DNA of 64,000 bases from Chrysophaeum taylorii. Its lineage: Eukaryota; Sar; Pelagophyceae; Pelagomonadales; Pelagomonadaceae. Positions 19,564-29,631 of the stretch are shown here, piece by piece. The notes under the pieces are model-generated. The model saw only the letters and a list, made by a program, of their open reading frames with translations. It had not been told where the DNA came from and ran no database searches. The stretch spans positions 62,001 through 126,000 of the forward strand of contig JAQMWT010000334.1 of the NCBI GenBank assembly GCA_029834535.1, written 5' to 3'. Each line of letters opens with the position of its first letter. Within the stretch, counting starts at the first letter, position 1. The translations under genes and the position numbers were made by a program.

Positions 19564-20558
19564 ATCCAACACACTTAGATAGATGCATGCGACCCACCAC
19601 GTGCACGCAGAGAGCGTGCTGTTGCATTCACCAAGCTACCTAGGCCGGCGCGAATGCCAGCGACGCGTTGTTGTCAACCGAGAGACTCGCGTGCACGATT
19701 TTGGGGGGTCCTGTCGCGATAGATAGAAAGCGTGGACAACGAACGAATTCCCCTTCTTGTTTTCATGAAGGACGAGCCCTCTGTTTATCTTCGCATGGCT
19801 AGATGCGCCGCGTCTCCTCCGCAAACTCGGGCATCGATCAATGTTCTTCCAAGTAGACGCCGCGCCTTTCGAACCGTGCGTACCGTGATCGTCTTCGCCC
19901 GAGGAATAATTGTAACAAACTGTGCAATTGTCAGTCGACGATCGCTGCCAGCCATTGGCCCACACAGCTAGTTCTCTTCCGGGGATTCCCGATTCGAGGG
20001 CGTGTATTACACCACTAGATTTTTTTAACAGGCAGGTAGTACCGGATGCTTTTGCGCTCGCAACTCTGCTGTTTCTCGGAGATTCGAGTCAGCTTGGTCC
20101 TTGTTGACAGCGATTTGCTTGGGCCACCGCTTAGAGATGTTTGTCGAAGATGTGTCCTACGCAGTCTTTGCGGCGTATTCGCGACTCTTACATATGCGAG
20201 GTTCCGCGTATTGTTACCTGACTAAAATTGGCGATTCCCCTGCGATGGAGCTCGCTCGAGAAACCTAGTCACTATTAAGGGTTGTCCCCGATCGTTGGAT
20301 CCCCGTCACCATCGTCTTCTTCTTCTTCTTCTTCTTCTTCTTGCCGTCACACAAAGGAATCAAAAGAACCAACAAAGAACACCATACCACTTATGATTCT
20401 GGGCGCCATAAGCCCGGGGGGAAGGGGCGTTCGGGACAATTTCGAGCTCTGGCCGAAAAGTGCGCGATGCCTCGTGGAAAAACACCTCAATGCAGGCGCC
20501 CCCGCCACCACCGTTGATTGTCTTGGGCTCAAAAACCCTCACCCGTTGAGTTTCTTCT
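19564..20558. other. Spacer without a supported gene
   Basis: About 1 kb between the channel stop and the Helitron remnant. Short frames lack motifs. A CTT-type microsatellite lies at 20314-20341. On the minus strand 20542-20360 reads RVFEPKTING then CIEVFFHEASRTF, which looks coding-like but cannot be identified. Confidence 0.45.
20314..20341. repeat. (CTT)n microsatellite
   Basis: Nine trinucleotide units, just before the Helitron remnant. Confidence 0.9.
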
Positions 20559-21516
20559 TAACTACTAATCGACAGATGTTTGTTTGTCTGTTTGTTTGTT
20601 TGTTCGTCCCTCGATTTAGCGTAAGGATCAGGTAGGCCCGCGAGCCAGACAGTGATCCTCCAAGCCGTCTACGGCGACCTCGCAGACTATTTCCACGACC
20701 CGCGGCGGCTCTTTCGGCGCGCCATTCTCACGCCCCGTCGAAACGATGTTGTCGATGCTGACAACGCGCGCATGACCGCGGCCTTTTTCTCCCGCAGACG
20801 AGGCGTCGGAGTTCTTTTCGGCCGACTAGGTTGGGTCGGAAGACGACGCCTCGCTCTTTACAGTCGAGTTTTCGACTCCCTGACAACCAACGGCATGCTG
20901 ACTTTGATCGCGAGCTTAAAGTCTTCGCAACCTCGACCCGTCGCACGGCCACTGCAACGGTACCAGATACATGATTGATCGTGTGGTATCGCCGAGGCTC
21001 CTCCAACCTGTATCCCTTAAGGCCCGCCGACGCCAAACGATCGACAAGAGCCAGGGCCAGACGCCCCACGAGGTCGGCGTCCTCTTGGCGAAGCCCGTCT
21101 TCTGCCACGTCCAGCTCTACGTGGCTCTCTGTCGATCGGCAACCCCGAGGATATCCTCTTCTGGGTCGACGACTCCAACCTACCTCACACGTGCTGCGCA
21201 ATACCGATAAGCCCCCTCCCGGCGTCTACACGCGCACTATAGGTTAACTTACTGGGACCAGGTGAACTTACTGGGGTTAGAGATTGGGACTAGGTGAGCT
21301 GAGTGACCAGGTGAACTAACTGGGACCAGCTGAACTTACTGGGGTGTTTAGAGTAAACTCAAGGGTTGGCGGCGCGTGCGGATCAAAGCAGCTTGGATTG
21401 GCGGGGGTGAGAGCGACGAGCTCAAAGGAGAGTGGGGTGTGTGGGTGTGAGCACGAGTGGGTTTACGCCGAACTTACTGGGGTCAGAGATTGGGAGTAGG
21501 TGAACTTACTGGCCTG
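20559..21516 (+). mobile_element. Helitron remnant A: PIF1-like helicase C-terminus plus 3' array
   Basis: The plus strand reads VILQAVYGDLADYFHDPRR then FRRAILTPRRNDVVDADNAR, the conserved PIF1/Helitron helicase stretch that precedes the last motifs. After frame changes it ends with TIDKSQGQTPHEVGVLLAKP and HVQLYVALCRSATP, helicase motif VI. The coding part is degenerate, with at least two frame changes and no Rep nuclease part. Downstream, 21242-21516 is a non-coding array of GGTGAACTTACTGGGACCA-type units around a unique segment of about 100 bp, ending at GGCCTGCACTTGT. Two further copies with the same arrangement lie at 27292-28208 and 48289-49250, so this is a dispersed family. A TTTG/TCTG-rich tract (20578-20607) marks the left side. 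Confidence 0.7.
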
Positions 21517-22378
21517 CACTTGTACTCCCTTACTCTATTCTCGCGGGAACGAAGGGAAGAAGGTACGGATGTAACGAAAGTAGCGGGCCTCTCGTCGCCC
21601 ATCCTCCGACTCAGCGGTTACTTCGTCAATGTAGGCCCTCTCTAGGCGCTATTCAAGCCTCGGATGCCCTCTCCGCCCCACTCGCTCTTGAAGTCAAGTA
21701 TCAAAAACCAGAGGACTTGGCCCGCGGGGGACTTCGAGCCATCGTTCTTTGGAAGGAAGAGACAGGAGAGGTACTTCTGCGAAGTTCCATCCTTTTTTGC
21801 CGGCTCACCACCACAACGGAAGCGTTTCGCGACATACCTAAGAAAATTGAGCGGCCGTTCGCGGTCGTTGAGAGCACGCTGATGAGGTGAACGGAACGAG
21901 CGCAAAAGGGAGCTCGAAGACTTCGACGAGGCAAGAAGGCAGCGCGCGAAAGAAGTAACGGTTGTATTCGCTGCTTTTTCGGGATGTGTGTTTCCTCCAC
22001 TGCCGCAAAATTCCAGCCTAGTAATACATTTGAGTTGGAGTAGAATGACGTTCAAAGCTTGATCTCGCCACTCCGTGCGCTACTTTGCTTTCTAGGCCAA
22101 TCGCGTCGCGCCATAATCACTTTTTATTAATAAGATACAAAAAACAAAAAAAAATATCCAGAAAAGAAACCTTCTACACTACAACATACACTACTGTCGT
22201 AAGATACAAAGGTAAAACTTCATTTGAGACTCTCGACTCAATACGTGATTTACACTGCCAGACCGGGTTCAAGTATGACGTCCATAGTGGTGTTATAGAT
22301 TACGTAGTAGTAATTGCATTTTTAGCGACAACCGAAGATATGCCTAACGAAGAGAATAGGGCCGAGGGAGGCTAAACG
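21517..22378. other. Spacer and probable 5' region of the K+ channel gene
   Basis: No identified gene. A minus frame of 137 codons (22055-21642) contains LSCLFLPKNDGSKSPAGQVL and WFLILDFKSEWGGEG and has protein-like composition, but no homologue is recognised. The last 250 bp before the channel ATG are A/T-richer than the surroundings, as expected for an upstream regulatory stretch. Confidence 0.4.
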
Positions 22379-25072
22379 ATGGATCCGTCGCTCTCGGCCG
22401 CGCTGGCTGGCCACGTCGCTTCGTGCGAGGCTCTTGCCGCAGAGATGCGGTCGGCCGTCGGCAATGGTTTGGTCGCCGCCGAGCAAATATCCCTCGCGTC
22501 GGCGTACGCCGACAACATCGAGCACTTGGGGGCACAGATACGAAATCATTTTTTATCGCATCACGGCGGCAGCAGCAGTAGGGCCAACGACGACGTCGCC
22601 GAGACACCGAAACACAGTACTGCAGAGAACAAAAGAGCACGCGCTTCATCCGTGAGCTTCAGCGACAGACAATTGAGAGAATCGACGTCGTCTGCTGCCC
22701 CCCCAGCGTTGCCGTTGATGGCTGGAGAGAAAAAAATGTCGCCGACGATCCGAGATAGAAGGTTGTCGAGAATGAAATCGCTATCGGACACGACGACAAT
22801 CCACGCGGGTAGAGAGCTACTGCAGCAGTCAAGCATCCCCGACTCGCCGACGCGCAAGACGACGCACTGGTCTGCGCCCACATTGCCGACCGAAAAGCCG
22901 CGGAGGGTGCTGCGAATAAGCGGCAAGTCGAGCCGAAATTTAAATCGTGCGAAAGACGGCCAAAGCGACGGGGACGAGAGTAATTTTTCGGAGGTTGGCG
23001 ACGCGTCGCGGCTCGCGCGCGTCTGGCGTTGCGCGCACTCGTACTTGACGGACAACCGCGCGCTCATGCCAGACCAGCTCCACTACTGGGACATTGGCGT
23101 CGGTGGATTGATTGTCATTTACGCCTGCTTCTGGGACACCTACTCGTTGACGTACGAATACGAGCACAGCATGCGGTGGTACGATGCCGTCTTCGACGCC
23201 GTTTTTTGGGTCGACATCATCTTGGTGGCCCAGACAGCCTACGTCAAGTCAGGGTACTACCTCGTGACCGACCGCCGCAACGTCTTCAACAACTACTGTC
23301 GCACGTGGCTCTGGGCCGACCTTCTCGCCAATATTCCCTGGGACGCCGTCGTCCAGATTGTTTTCGGCCGCGGCATCCTTCGCAAAGAACTTCTGCAAAT
23401 GCTGGCGTTCGTGGGCGTGTTTCGAGTGCTCCGCGCGCCCCGCATCATCAAGCGCGTCACGGCCGAGTGGAACATCCACAGTGTCAAGTTGAGCTTTACG
23501 ATGTACAGCATTTTCACGCTCCTCATCGCGCATCTCCTCGCGTGCTTATTCTTCCTGTGCCCGCACGTCTTCGACCCGACCGTCACGCACACGTGGCGCA
23601 CCGAGCTCCACGTCGACGACAAGCGCCCCGGCGAGCAGTATTTGGTGTCTCTGTACTGGTCAATAACAACCATGACGACGCTGGGTTACGGCGACGTAAA
23701 GCCCGTCCGATCGTCGGAGATCGCGCTCGTCGTCATCGCCGAGGTTATCGGGGCGTCGAGCTTCGCCCTGTTGGTCATGCACATCCAGAAGTTGTACGAC
23801 GTGATCGTCCAGGAGGACGGGGTCACGGTCAAGCGGCGCAACGATATCATGATGTACCTCGACCAGATGCAGGTTAAGCGAGATCTCAAGAACAAGATCA
23901 TGAGCTACCTCAGCTACGAGACCAACCTCCACACGTACAGCTCCTTCGACGACAACGACCCGCGATTCCAAGGCCTCACCGACGCTCTCAAGGTCGAACT
24001 CCGGGTCGAGGTCTTTCTTCCAATCTTGCGCCGGAGCCTCGTGTTTCGCAAGGTTCCCGGCGAGCTCACGCACGCGATGGCGAGAAACATGCACTCGCGG
24101 CCGTGCTCGCCGGGCGAGGCCGTCATTACGCCAGGCACGTACCGCGAGCGCACCTACATCATCCTCGCGGGCGAGCTCCTCATCGCAGACGACGGCATCG
24201 ACGAAGAGCACCACCGGCCGTCGACGATGCGTTGGAACGACGCCAACAACGTCATCGGCATCGTGGCGATCCTCGACGACGACACGTACGACGCTCTCGC
24301 CAGCATGACCAAGAACATCTACGCCGTGGCGAACGACCACTGCAGTCTTGCCTACATCGAGCGCGGCGTCTTCCGGGACCGCGTCTTGCCGGTCGTGCCC
24401 GACTCCGACCTGACGCTCCTCGAACACATGGCCGAGCTGTGCGGCGTCGGCGAGAACACGACCAACACGATCTGGGTCGGCGGCATCCCTGCCGACATCT
24501 GCACGACGGCGTGGCTCGGGTCGATCTTCCGAAAGTTCGGCAAAATAGCCACGATCTCGTGCCGCGTCAAACCGCCCAAGGAGGGCACGCACAAGTCGTG
24601 GTCGCACGTCACGTTCTGGTCGGAGGAAGACGCCAAGGCGGTCGCCGCCCTCGAGACGATCCTCGTCCTCGATGGCACCGTCACCCTCAAGGTCCAGCTC
24701 AACCATTCCCCCAACAAGGCGCGCGCGCTCGCCATCCTCTCCAAGGAGCGCATGTTCCAGCCCTCAAAATCCGCCCACTCTGGCACGCGCCCCAAGGCGA
24801 AACACCGCCACGTCACCGGCAAGACGCCCAAGGGTACCTCGTTTCTCGTCCAGGAACCGCATCTTCGTGGCTCGGAATCCTCCACGACCTCCCTCGTCTC
24901 GACCCCAACCGAGTCGGCACTACACTCCACACGCACCAGCAGCACCACCGGTAGCGTCTTCGGCGCCATCACCGCCAAGTTCCGCCGGGTGATCATCGCT
25001 CGACAAAGGGGGTCCGATGACAGCACCTCGCCTCCAAAGGTCGCTGTCGCGGACGTACCAAAGTCGTCCTGA
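22379..25072 (+). CDS. K+ channel with cyclic-nucleotide-binding domain fused to an RRM-like domain
   Basis: An 897-residue protein, ATG at 22379. After a 235-residue Ser/Arg-rich N-terminus come S1 (about 239-261), S2 (267-290), S3 (307-327), an S4 with few charges (FRVLRAPRIIKRV), S5 (369-394), pore (420-441) and S6 (445-470). The pore reads SITTMTTLGYGDVKPV, the full K+ filter, so this is a potassium channel of the EAG/AKT-like superfamily. A C-linker and a cyclic-nucleotide-binding-like domain follow (about 537-670; VFRKVPGELTHAMARN, CSPGEAVITPGTYRERTYII). Residues about 694-777 then form an RNA-recognition-motif fold: RNP2-like TIWVGGIPADI, an alpha helix TAWLGSIFRKFGKIATIS, RNP1-like KSWSHVTFWSEEDAKAV and a closing strand GTVTLKVQLNH. 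RNP1 aromatics are only partly kept, so RNA binding is unproven. The tail is Ser/Thr-rich. One uninterrupted frame supports a real fusion. Confidence 0.85.
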   Translation: MDPSLSAALAGHVASCEALAAEMRSAVGNGLVAAEQISLASAYADNIEHLGAQIRNHFLSHHGGSSSRANDDVAETPKHSTAENKRARASSVSFSDRQLRESTSSAAPPALPLMAGEKKMSPTIRDRRLSRMKSLSDTTTIHAGRELLQQSSIPDSPTRKTTHWSAPTLPTEKPRRVLRISGKSSRNLNRAKDGQSDGDESNFSEVGDASRLARVWRCAHSYLTDNRALMPDQLHYWDIGVGGLIVIYACFWDTYSLTYEYEHSMRWYDAVFDAVFWVDIILVAQTAYVKSGYYLVTDRRNVFNNYCRTWLWADLLANIPWDAVVQIVFGRGILRKELLQMLAFVGVFRVLRAPRIIKRVTAEWNIHSVKLSFTMYSIFTLLIAHLLACLFFLCPHVFDPTVTHTWRTELHVDDKRPGEQYLVSLYWSITTMTTLGYGDVKPVRSSEIALVVIAEVIGASSFALLVMHIQKLYDVIVQEDGVTVKRRNDIMMYLDQMQVKRDLKNKIMSYLSYETNLHTYSSFDDNDPRFQGLTDALKVELRVEVFLPILRRSLVFRKVPGELTHAMARNMHSRPCSPGEAVITPGTYRERTYIILAGELLIADDGIDEEHHRPSTMRWNDANNVIGIVAILDDDTYDALASMTKNIYAVANDHCSLAYIERGVFRDRVLPVVPDSDLTLLEHMAELCGVGENTTNTIWVGGIPADICTTAWLGSIFRKFGKIATISCRVKPPKEGTHKSWSHVTFWSEEDAKAVAALETILVLDGTVTLKVQLNHSPNKARALAILSKERMFQPSKSAHSGTRPKAKHRHVTGKTPKGTSFLVQEPHLRGSESSTTSLVSTPTESALHSTRTSSTTGSVFGAITAKFRRVIIARQRGSDDSTSPPKVAVADVPKSS

Positions 25073-25152
25073 GTACAAGCATATTCGACCATGAACCATA
25101 ACAACGAAGTGCCACGATTCTGTGAGGGTTTAGTGTCAAGTTCGTTGTTCGC

Positions 25153-25212
25153 AAAAGGTGAGGGTAGGAATGCCGGTCCTGGTGTGTGCGAGTGCCCGGG
25201 GCTATATATACC
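25153..25212. repeat. 60-bp direct repeat, copy 1, with TATA box
   Basis: Identical over 60 bases to 25531-25590; it ends in GGGGCTATATATACC. Flanks differ on both sides. Confidence 0.9.
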
Positions 25213-25530
25213 CCTGTGCTTCCCCATCATAGTGAAACGTGAACGTCTGGGGCGAGTCAAGCATGTATGCGAGACGGTGGGGACCCAGCAGACGACGACG
25301 CCATCTGCTTAAGATGAACATCTGCGTCGGAGATGAACATCCGGTCCTGGTAAGTGAAAGCGCCCAGATGAGGGGGGTCTAGTGACAGTAGTAGTGTGTG
25401 TGCTAGACGATGGGGCTCCAGCAGTTGGCGATGGCAACTGCTTCGAAGGCACTCACACACTCCTTGCGGCGCAGCGGTGGGGCGGATTCAAACGCGCGAT
25501 CCACCTCGAGCGCTTTAAGGGCTCATAACC

Positions 25531-25590
25531 AAAAGGTGAGGGTAGGAATGCCGGTCCTGGTGTGTGCGAGTGCCCGGGGCTATATATACC
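25531..25590. repeat. 60-bp direct repeat, copy 2, with TATA box
   Basis: Second identical copy, 378 bp downstream of the first. The pair could be a promoter duplicated by an element, or the two ends of a small non-autonomous insertion. Confidence 0.9.
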
Positions 25591-25643
25591 ACTGTGGTTC
25601 GGCCATTCAGGAAGTTTAACCCAAAACCCTCCCAAATTCAGCA

Positions 25644-25657
25644 CAGTCGTGTGTGTT
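25644..25657. repeat. Target-site duplication, left copy, of LINE copy B
   Basis: CAGTCGTGTGTGTT, repeated exactly at 27165-27178 on the other side of the inserted reverse-transcriptase copy. Confidence 0.8.
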
Positions 25658-27164
25658 TAAATGTCGACTGCTAAGAGGGGAGTGTTTGTGGGGGGCATGA
25701 ATGATGTGGGTGGGTTTGTGGGGTAGGAGGGATGTGCCTGACGGGCGGAGACAAGTACGCGGGACCTAGTCGGGGTCATCGCCGAGTCGTGGGGCAGACG
25801 AAGAGAGGACGGGCCCCGCCCGTAGGTCGTACGCATGCTACCGCCGGACGTATGTGCGACGAAGGGCGACGTCCTGCTGGGATCGGGCGGCCTGGGTGGG
25901 GTTCCCCGAGGCGGCGACATGGGTGAGGGCGGTGAGGGAACAGCGAGCCCGGCCTAATGCGTTGGCGATCCCCCACTCGCGGTAGATGCGGCGAGTTTGG
26001 GCCGCCTTTGCCTCTGTGAAGTCGGCGCAGCCGCTTGCCACCCAGGTTCGCGCAGCATCGCATGTTTGGAAGAGAGCGTGGCACGCCGCGCTGGCCTCAC
26101 CGAAGGCACCAAAGACGAGGCCGGCGACGGTGCCGTAGCTACGTAGCCGCTGTTCGACAGGGCCCAAGAAGCCAGGCGGTGGTGCTGTACCCGGCTGGGG
26201 GATGATGGCGTCGATGCCGCGGGCGTGAGCGAGGTATTCGGAGTGGACTTGCGCTGCGCGCCGATCGACAGGCGACGGGTGGGAGGGATGGAGGGCGTGG
26301 GCGGTGTATAACGAACCCCAAGCGAGGGTTTTGATGTCGTAGAGTTGCTCCTTGTTGTCGAGCGTGGTGAGGATGTCTGGGACGACGTGGCGACGGGCGA
26401 GATTGCCTCGGTACCGGCCGTAGAGGCGCGTGCGAATGGTAGGGGCGACGACGTCAGCAAAGATGCCGAAAACCTCGGACAGGGCTGGGATGCCGGCCTC
26501 TTTGGTGGTGGAGAGGACGCACTCGAGCTGGCCGTCATGCCAGGTGGTCCGCGCTCCTCCGCGGTTGACAAGGTAGGGCTGCGTGAGAAGCACCTTGCCG
26601 TGAGCGTCGAGAACGACGTCAGTGCCCAGAATGCGAGTGCCCACGAGGCCCGAACAAGCTGGAGAGGGGTAGCCAAAGTACTGGGCACACATCTCAGCCC
26701 AGCAGCGGTTGGGGATTTGAAGGGCGGAGCTGGGCCACGAGCTGATGAACGTGGTCGAGAAGCGATCCCATGAGGACGCCGCTACTCGAGGTGCATCGGT
26801 GACGGGAAGGGTGGCCGCAAGGCGCTGGAGTGCAGTGGCCCGAGCTGTCTCGCGCTGGGAGGTTAGAGCACGCTGGAGTTGGGGTATGAGCACGGGTGTC
26901 GAGATGGTGGGGTCGACGAGGACGCCCATGGAGACGAATTCGTGGGAGAGAGGACCGTCGACGAGATGAACGTTGGCGGGGTCGCCGGAACCAGCGCCGC
27001 AGTGGGAAGCCAGCGTGGTACGGAGATCAGCCCGAAGTCCGTCCCACGCAGTCTCGAGTGCTCGCCCCAGGCGGCAACCGGATGCGAGGAGGTGGTGCCA
27101 ACGGTGCAACTCGTTACCTGTGCGAAAAGAAGTGGCACCCAGCACCGAGGCGAGGCGGGGGAGG
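25658..27164 (-). mobile_element. LINE-type retrotransposon copy B, 5'-truncated
   Basis: On the minus strand this holds an open frame (27145-25838, 435 codons) equal to the C-terminal part of the reverse-transcriptase protein seen in full at 49251-52010: SFRTGNELHRWHHLLASGCR, GILGT-type strand RILGTDVVLDAHGKVLL, and a helical end NALGRARCSLTALTHVAA. The polymerase motifs themselves are missing because the copy begins abruptly at 27164. The 3' untranslated end runs to 25658 and terminates in CTCTTAGCAGTCGACATTTA without a long poly-A. A 14-bp target-site duplication flanks it. 5' truncation plus a target-site duplication of this length are hallmarks of target-primed reverse transcription, so the family behaves as a non-LTR element. 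The long open frame suggests a fairly young insertion. Confidence 0.8.
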
Positions 27165-27178
27165 CAGTCGTGTGTGTT
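27165..27178. repeat. Target-site duplication, right copy, of LINE copy B
   Basis: CAGTCGTGTGTGTT, exact match to 25644-25657. Confidence 0.8.
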
Positions 27179-27291
27179 AGGGTGAGCTGGTGAGCACGCA
27201 GGGCGTGATGGGTGGTAAGGAGTAAAATAATAGGGTTAGGGATTATTATTATTAAGTGGGAAGGGAGAAAATTTGAGGGTTAGGGAGTAAA

Positions 27292-28208
27292 CAAGTGCAG
27301 GCCAGTAAGTTCACCTAGTCCCAATCTCTAACCCCACTAAGTTCACCTGGTCCCAGTAAGTTTCATGTAAGTTCACCTGGTCAGTAAGCTTACCTAGCTC
27401 ACACAAACTCCTTTGAGCTCGTCGCTCTCGCCTCCGCCAATCTAAGCTGCTTTGATCCGCACGCGCCGCCGCCCTTTGAGTTTACTCTAAAAACCCTTTA
27501 CTCTAAAAACCCCAGTATGTTCACCTGGTCCCAGTTTCACCTGGTCACTCAGTTCACCTAGTCCCAATCTCTAACCTCAGTAAATTCACCTGGTCGCAGT
27601 AAGTTAACCTATAGTGCGCGTGTAGACCTCGCGGGGCGTCTGGCCCTGGCTCTTGGTGATCGTTTGGCGTCGGCGGGCCTTAAGGGATACAGGTTGGAGG
27701 AGCCTCGGTGACAACGACACGATCGATCATGTATCTGGTACCGTTGCAGTGGCCGTGCGACGGGTCGAGGTTGCGAAGACTTTGAGCTCGCGATCAAAGT
27801 CAGCATGCCGTTGGTTGTCAGGGAGTTCAAAACTCGACTCTTGAGAGCGAGGCGTCGTCTTCCGACCCAACCTAGTCGGCCGAAAAGAACTCCGACGCCT
27901 CGTCTCCGGGAAAAAAAGGCCGAGGTCATGCGCACGTTGTCAGCATCGACAGCATCGTTTCGACGGGGCGTGAGAATGGCGCGCTGAAAGAGCCGCCGCG
28001 GGTCGTGGAAATAGTCTGCGAGGTCGCCGTAGACGGCTTGGAGGATCACTGTCTGGCTCTCGCGCCTACCTGATCCTGACTCTCGGGCCTACCTGATCCT
28101 TACCCTAAATCGAGGGACAGACAAACAGACAAACATCTGTCGATTAGTAGTTAGGATAAGAAAGACAGACAAACAGACAGACAAACATCTGTCGATTAGT
28201 AGTTAGGA
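27292..28208 (-). mobile_element. Helitron remnant B
   Basis: Same family as the 20.6 kb copy, on the minus strand. The frame 28049-27609 reads VILQAVYGDLADYFHDPRR, FQRAILTPRRNDAVDADNVR and later LYPLRPADAKRSPRARARRP. The sequence coding for the final motif VI block is missing here. The array of AGTTCACCTGGTCCCAGTA-type units lies at 27292-27611 and begins at ACAAGTGCAGGCCAGTAAG, the same terminus as copy A. At the other end a segment with CAAACATCTGTCGATTAGTAGTTAGGAT is present twice in tandem (28119-28207). A non-autonomous relic. Confidence 0.65.
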
Positions 28209-28399
28209 TTTCTGAGGTTAGAGTTTGCGGCGTCTCTTGATTTTCCGAGTCGCGCTGGTAGCGCCTTGCTGAGGACCGACGAGCGCGACAACATGTCGGC
28301 AGCGCATGTACTGGAAGCGCTGCTGGACACTCCAGCAACTGTTGATGGCCTCCACGGACGAAACGCGCTTCACACCAACCCGGCTCCACTGGTTTTACA

Positions 28400-29260
28400 A
28401 CTCAGGTGACAGGCATGACAAGCTTTTTGTCAAGTAGCGACCAACGTGACAGATCCCGACGTTTACGACGAAGAAGACGACGACGGCGAGAACAATGTCG
28501 ACCTCACGATCGATCCGACAATCAAGCCCCCTTTAGAAAAGGTCTTCCTATCTGAGCGCGTTGGCGTCAAGTGGTTCCAGTCAGCGGCTCTCTAGACGCT
28601 CAAGGTTGGCAAGCAGCACCAAGGCTTCTGGGACTCGGACAATTTTCTCCTTCGGGTCGAGGACGTCCTCGGTGTCATGGAGATTTGGTACCTTCGTCGC
28701 CAGTTCCTAATTGAGGTCGACCACTCGTTGTGACACGTATCTCACTCGCTCGGAGGCCAGCTCGACAAGTGCGGCAACATCGTTCCGGGGACTCAAGCAA
28801 GGAGATCATCGGCAATCGCCCGGACTTCAAGAACGAACTCAACCTCCTCCAGCAGCTCGTTCTTGACCGTGGCCACATCCTACTCTCGTCGCCGAAATCC
28901 ACCCAGAGCTCGCCGGCGATGGCGTTGAGGATATGGCTGGGGCCAGTCAAAGCGGTACTACCGCCAACATAACACCAGAACAGAAAGTGAGATGGCGCGC
29001 CGACAACGTGAGCGCGTCTTCGACTGCATTGCCCCCTAAAGCCCTCCGCCTCTCCGGCTCACGCGGCTCTCTCGCGTCGCCCGCGAGTACAAACTCGTCT
29101 ACCGCTGCGAGGACGTGGGCACCGCCGAGTTCGAACACGCCAAAATCGAGCGACAAAGAGAGACTGCGCGTCTCAAGCGCGAACACTCCTCCCATCGCGC
29201 GATCGACGCGCCAATTCTATCCGCGTTGACTCTAGAGGAGGATAACGTCGCTGACTAGCT
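28400..29260 (+). mobile_element. DDE-superfamily transposase remnant
   Basis: Plus-strand pieces match, in order, a DDE endonuclease family widespread in fungal and algal DNA transposons: HQGFWDSDNFLLRVEDVLGV and FLIEVDHS (the strand carrying an active-site aspartate), then after frame changes NRPDFKNELNLLQQLVLDRG with HILLSSPK and PELAGDGVEDMAGASQS, where family members have the CHPELxxIEYxWG block near the last acidic residue. Further down, REYKLVYRCEDVGTAEFEHA looks like the helical tail. Stops and frameshifts show that it is dead. No terminal inverted repeats were matched, although a strong 14-bp hairpin lies 47 bp beyond the right end. Confidence 0.55.
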
Positions 29261-29306
29261 ACATGCATGACTCTGGTGGTGATGACCTCGACACTCGAGA
29301 AGCGTG

Positions 29307-29337
29307 GCGAGGGGACTAGGAACCCTAGTCCCCTCGC
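29307..29337. repeat. Perfect 14-bp inverted repeat with 3-base loop
   Basis: GCGAGGGGACTAGG, AAC, CCTAGTCCCCTCGC. It lies between the DDE relic and the fibrillin gene, about 300 bp before the latter's start. It could be a transposon end, a regulatory palindrome or a transcript hairpin. Confidence 0.85.
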
Positions 29338-29631
29338 ATATCGGAGCCGCTCTGCCGTCCGACTTGAGTCTCGCTTCTTCAGACCGCTCGCGGCACGTAG
29401 GGCGCCGAGATTGGACTTGTCATACAGTCGCCAACTTCCGGCATAGTGTATATAAGTCGTACGGGCTCGCCCGGAGTCACTTGTACCTTCACGGGCAGCC
29501 CGAGAGGACCGGACCCCCTCGGAGGCCCGAGCGAAACTCCCGGTCCAAATCGACCGATTTCTCGCTCAAAAAACCCGCAGACTCGAACGGGGTTTATGTT
29601 TTGGTCAAACACGCCCGTAGTATCTCTGAAA

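Larger units (their letters stand above)
25073..25643. other. Spacer with duplicated TATA-containing segment
   Basis: No complete gene. It holds two identical 60-bp segments (25153-25212 and 25531-25590), each ending in a TATATATA box, and between them a 42-codon open stretch (25403-25528) with a GDGNC motif. Confidence 0.5.

Noticed and set aside
23660-24706. 348-codon minus-strand open frame
   Set aside because: Antisense shadow of the K+ channel gene.
27225-27290. TTAGGG motifs as an internal telomere
   Set aside because: Only two or three scattered GGTTAGGG units, no array.
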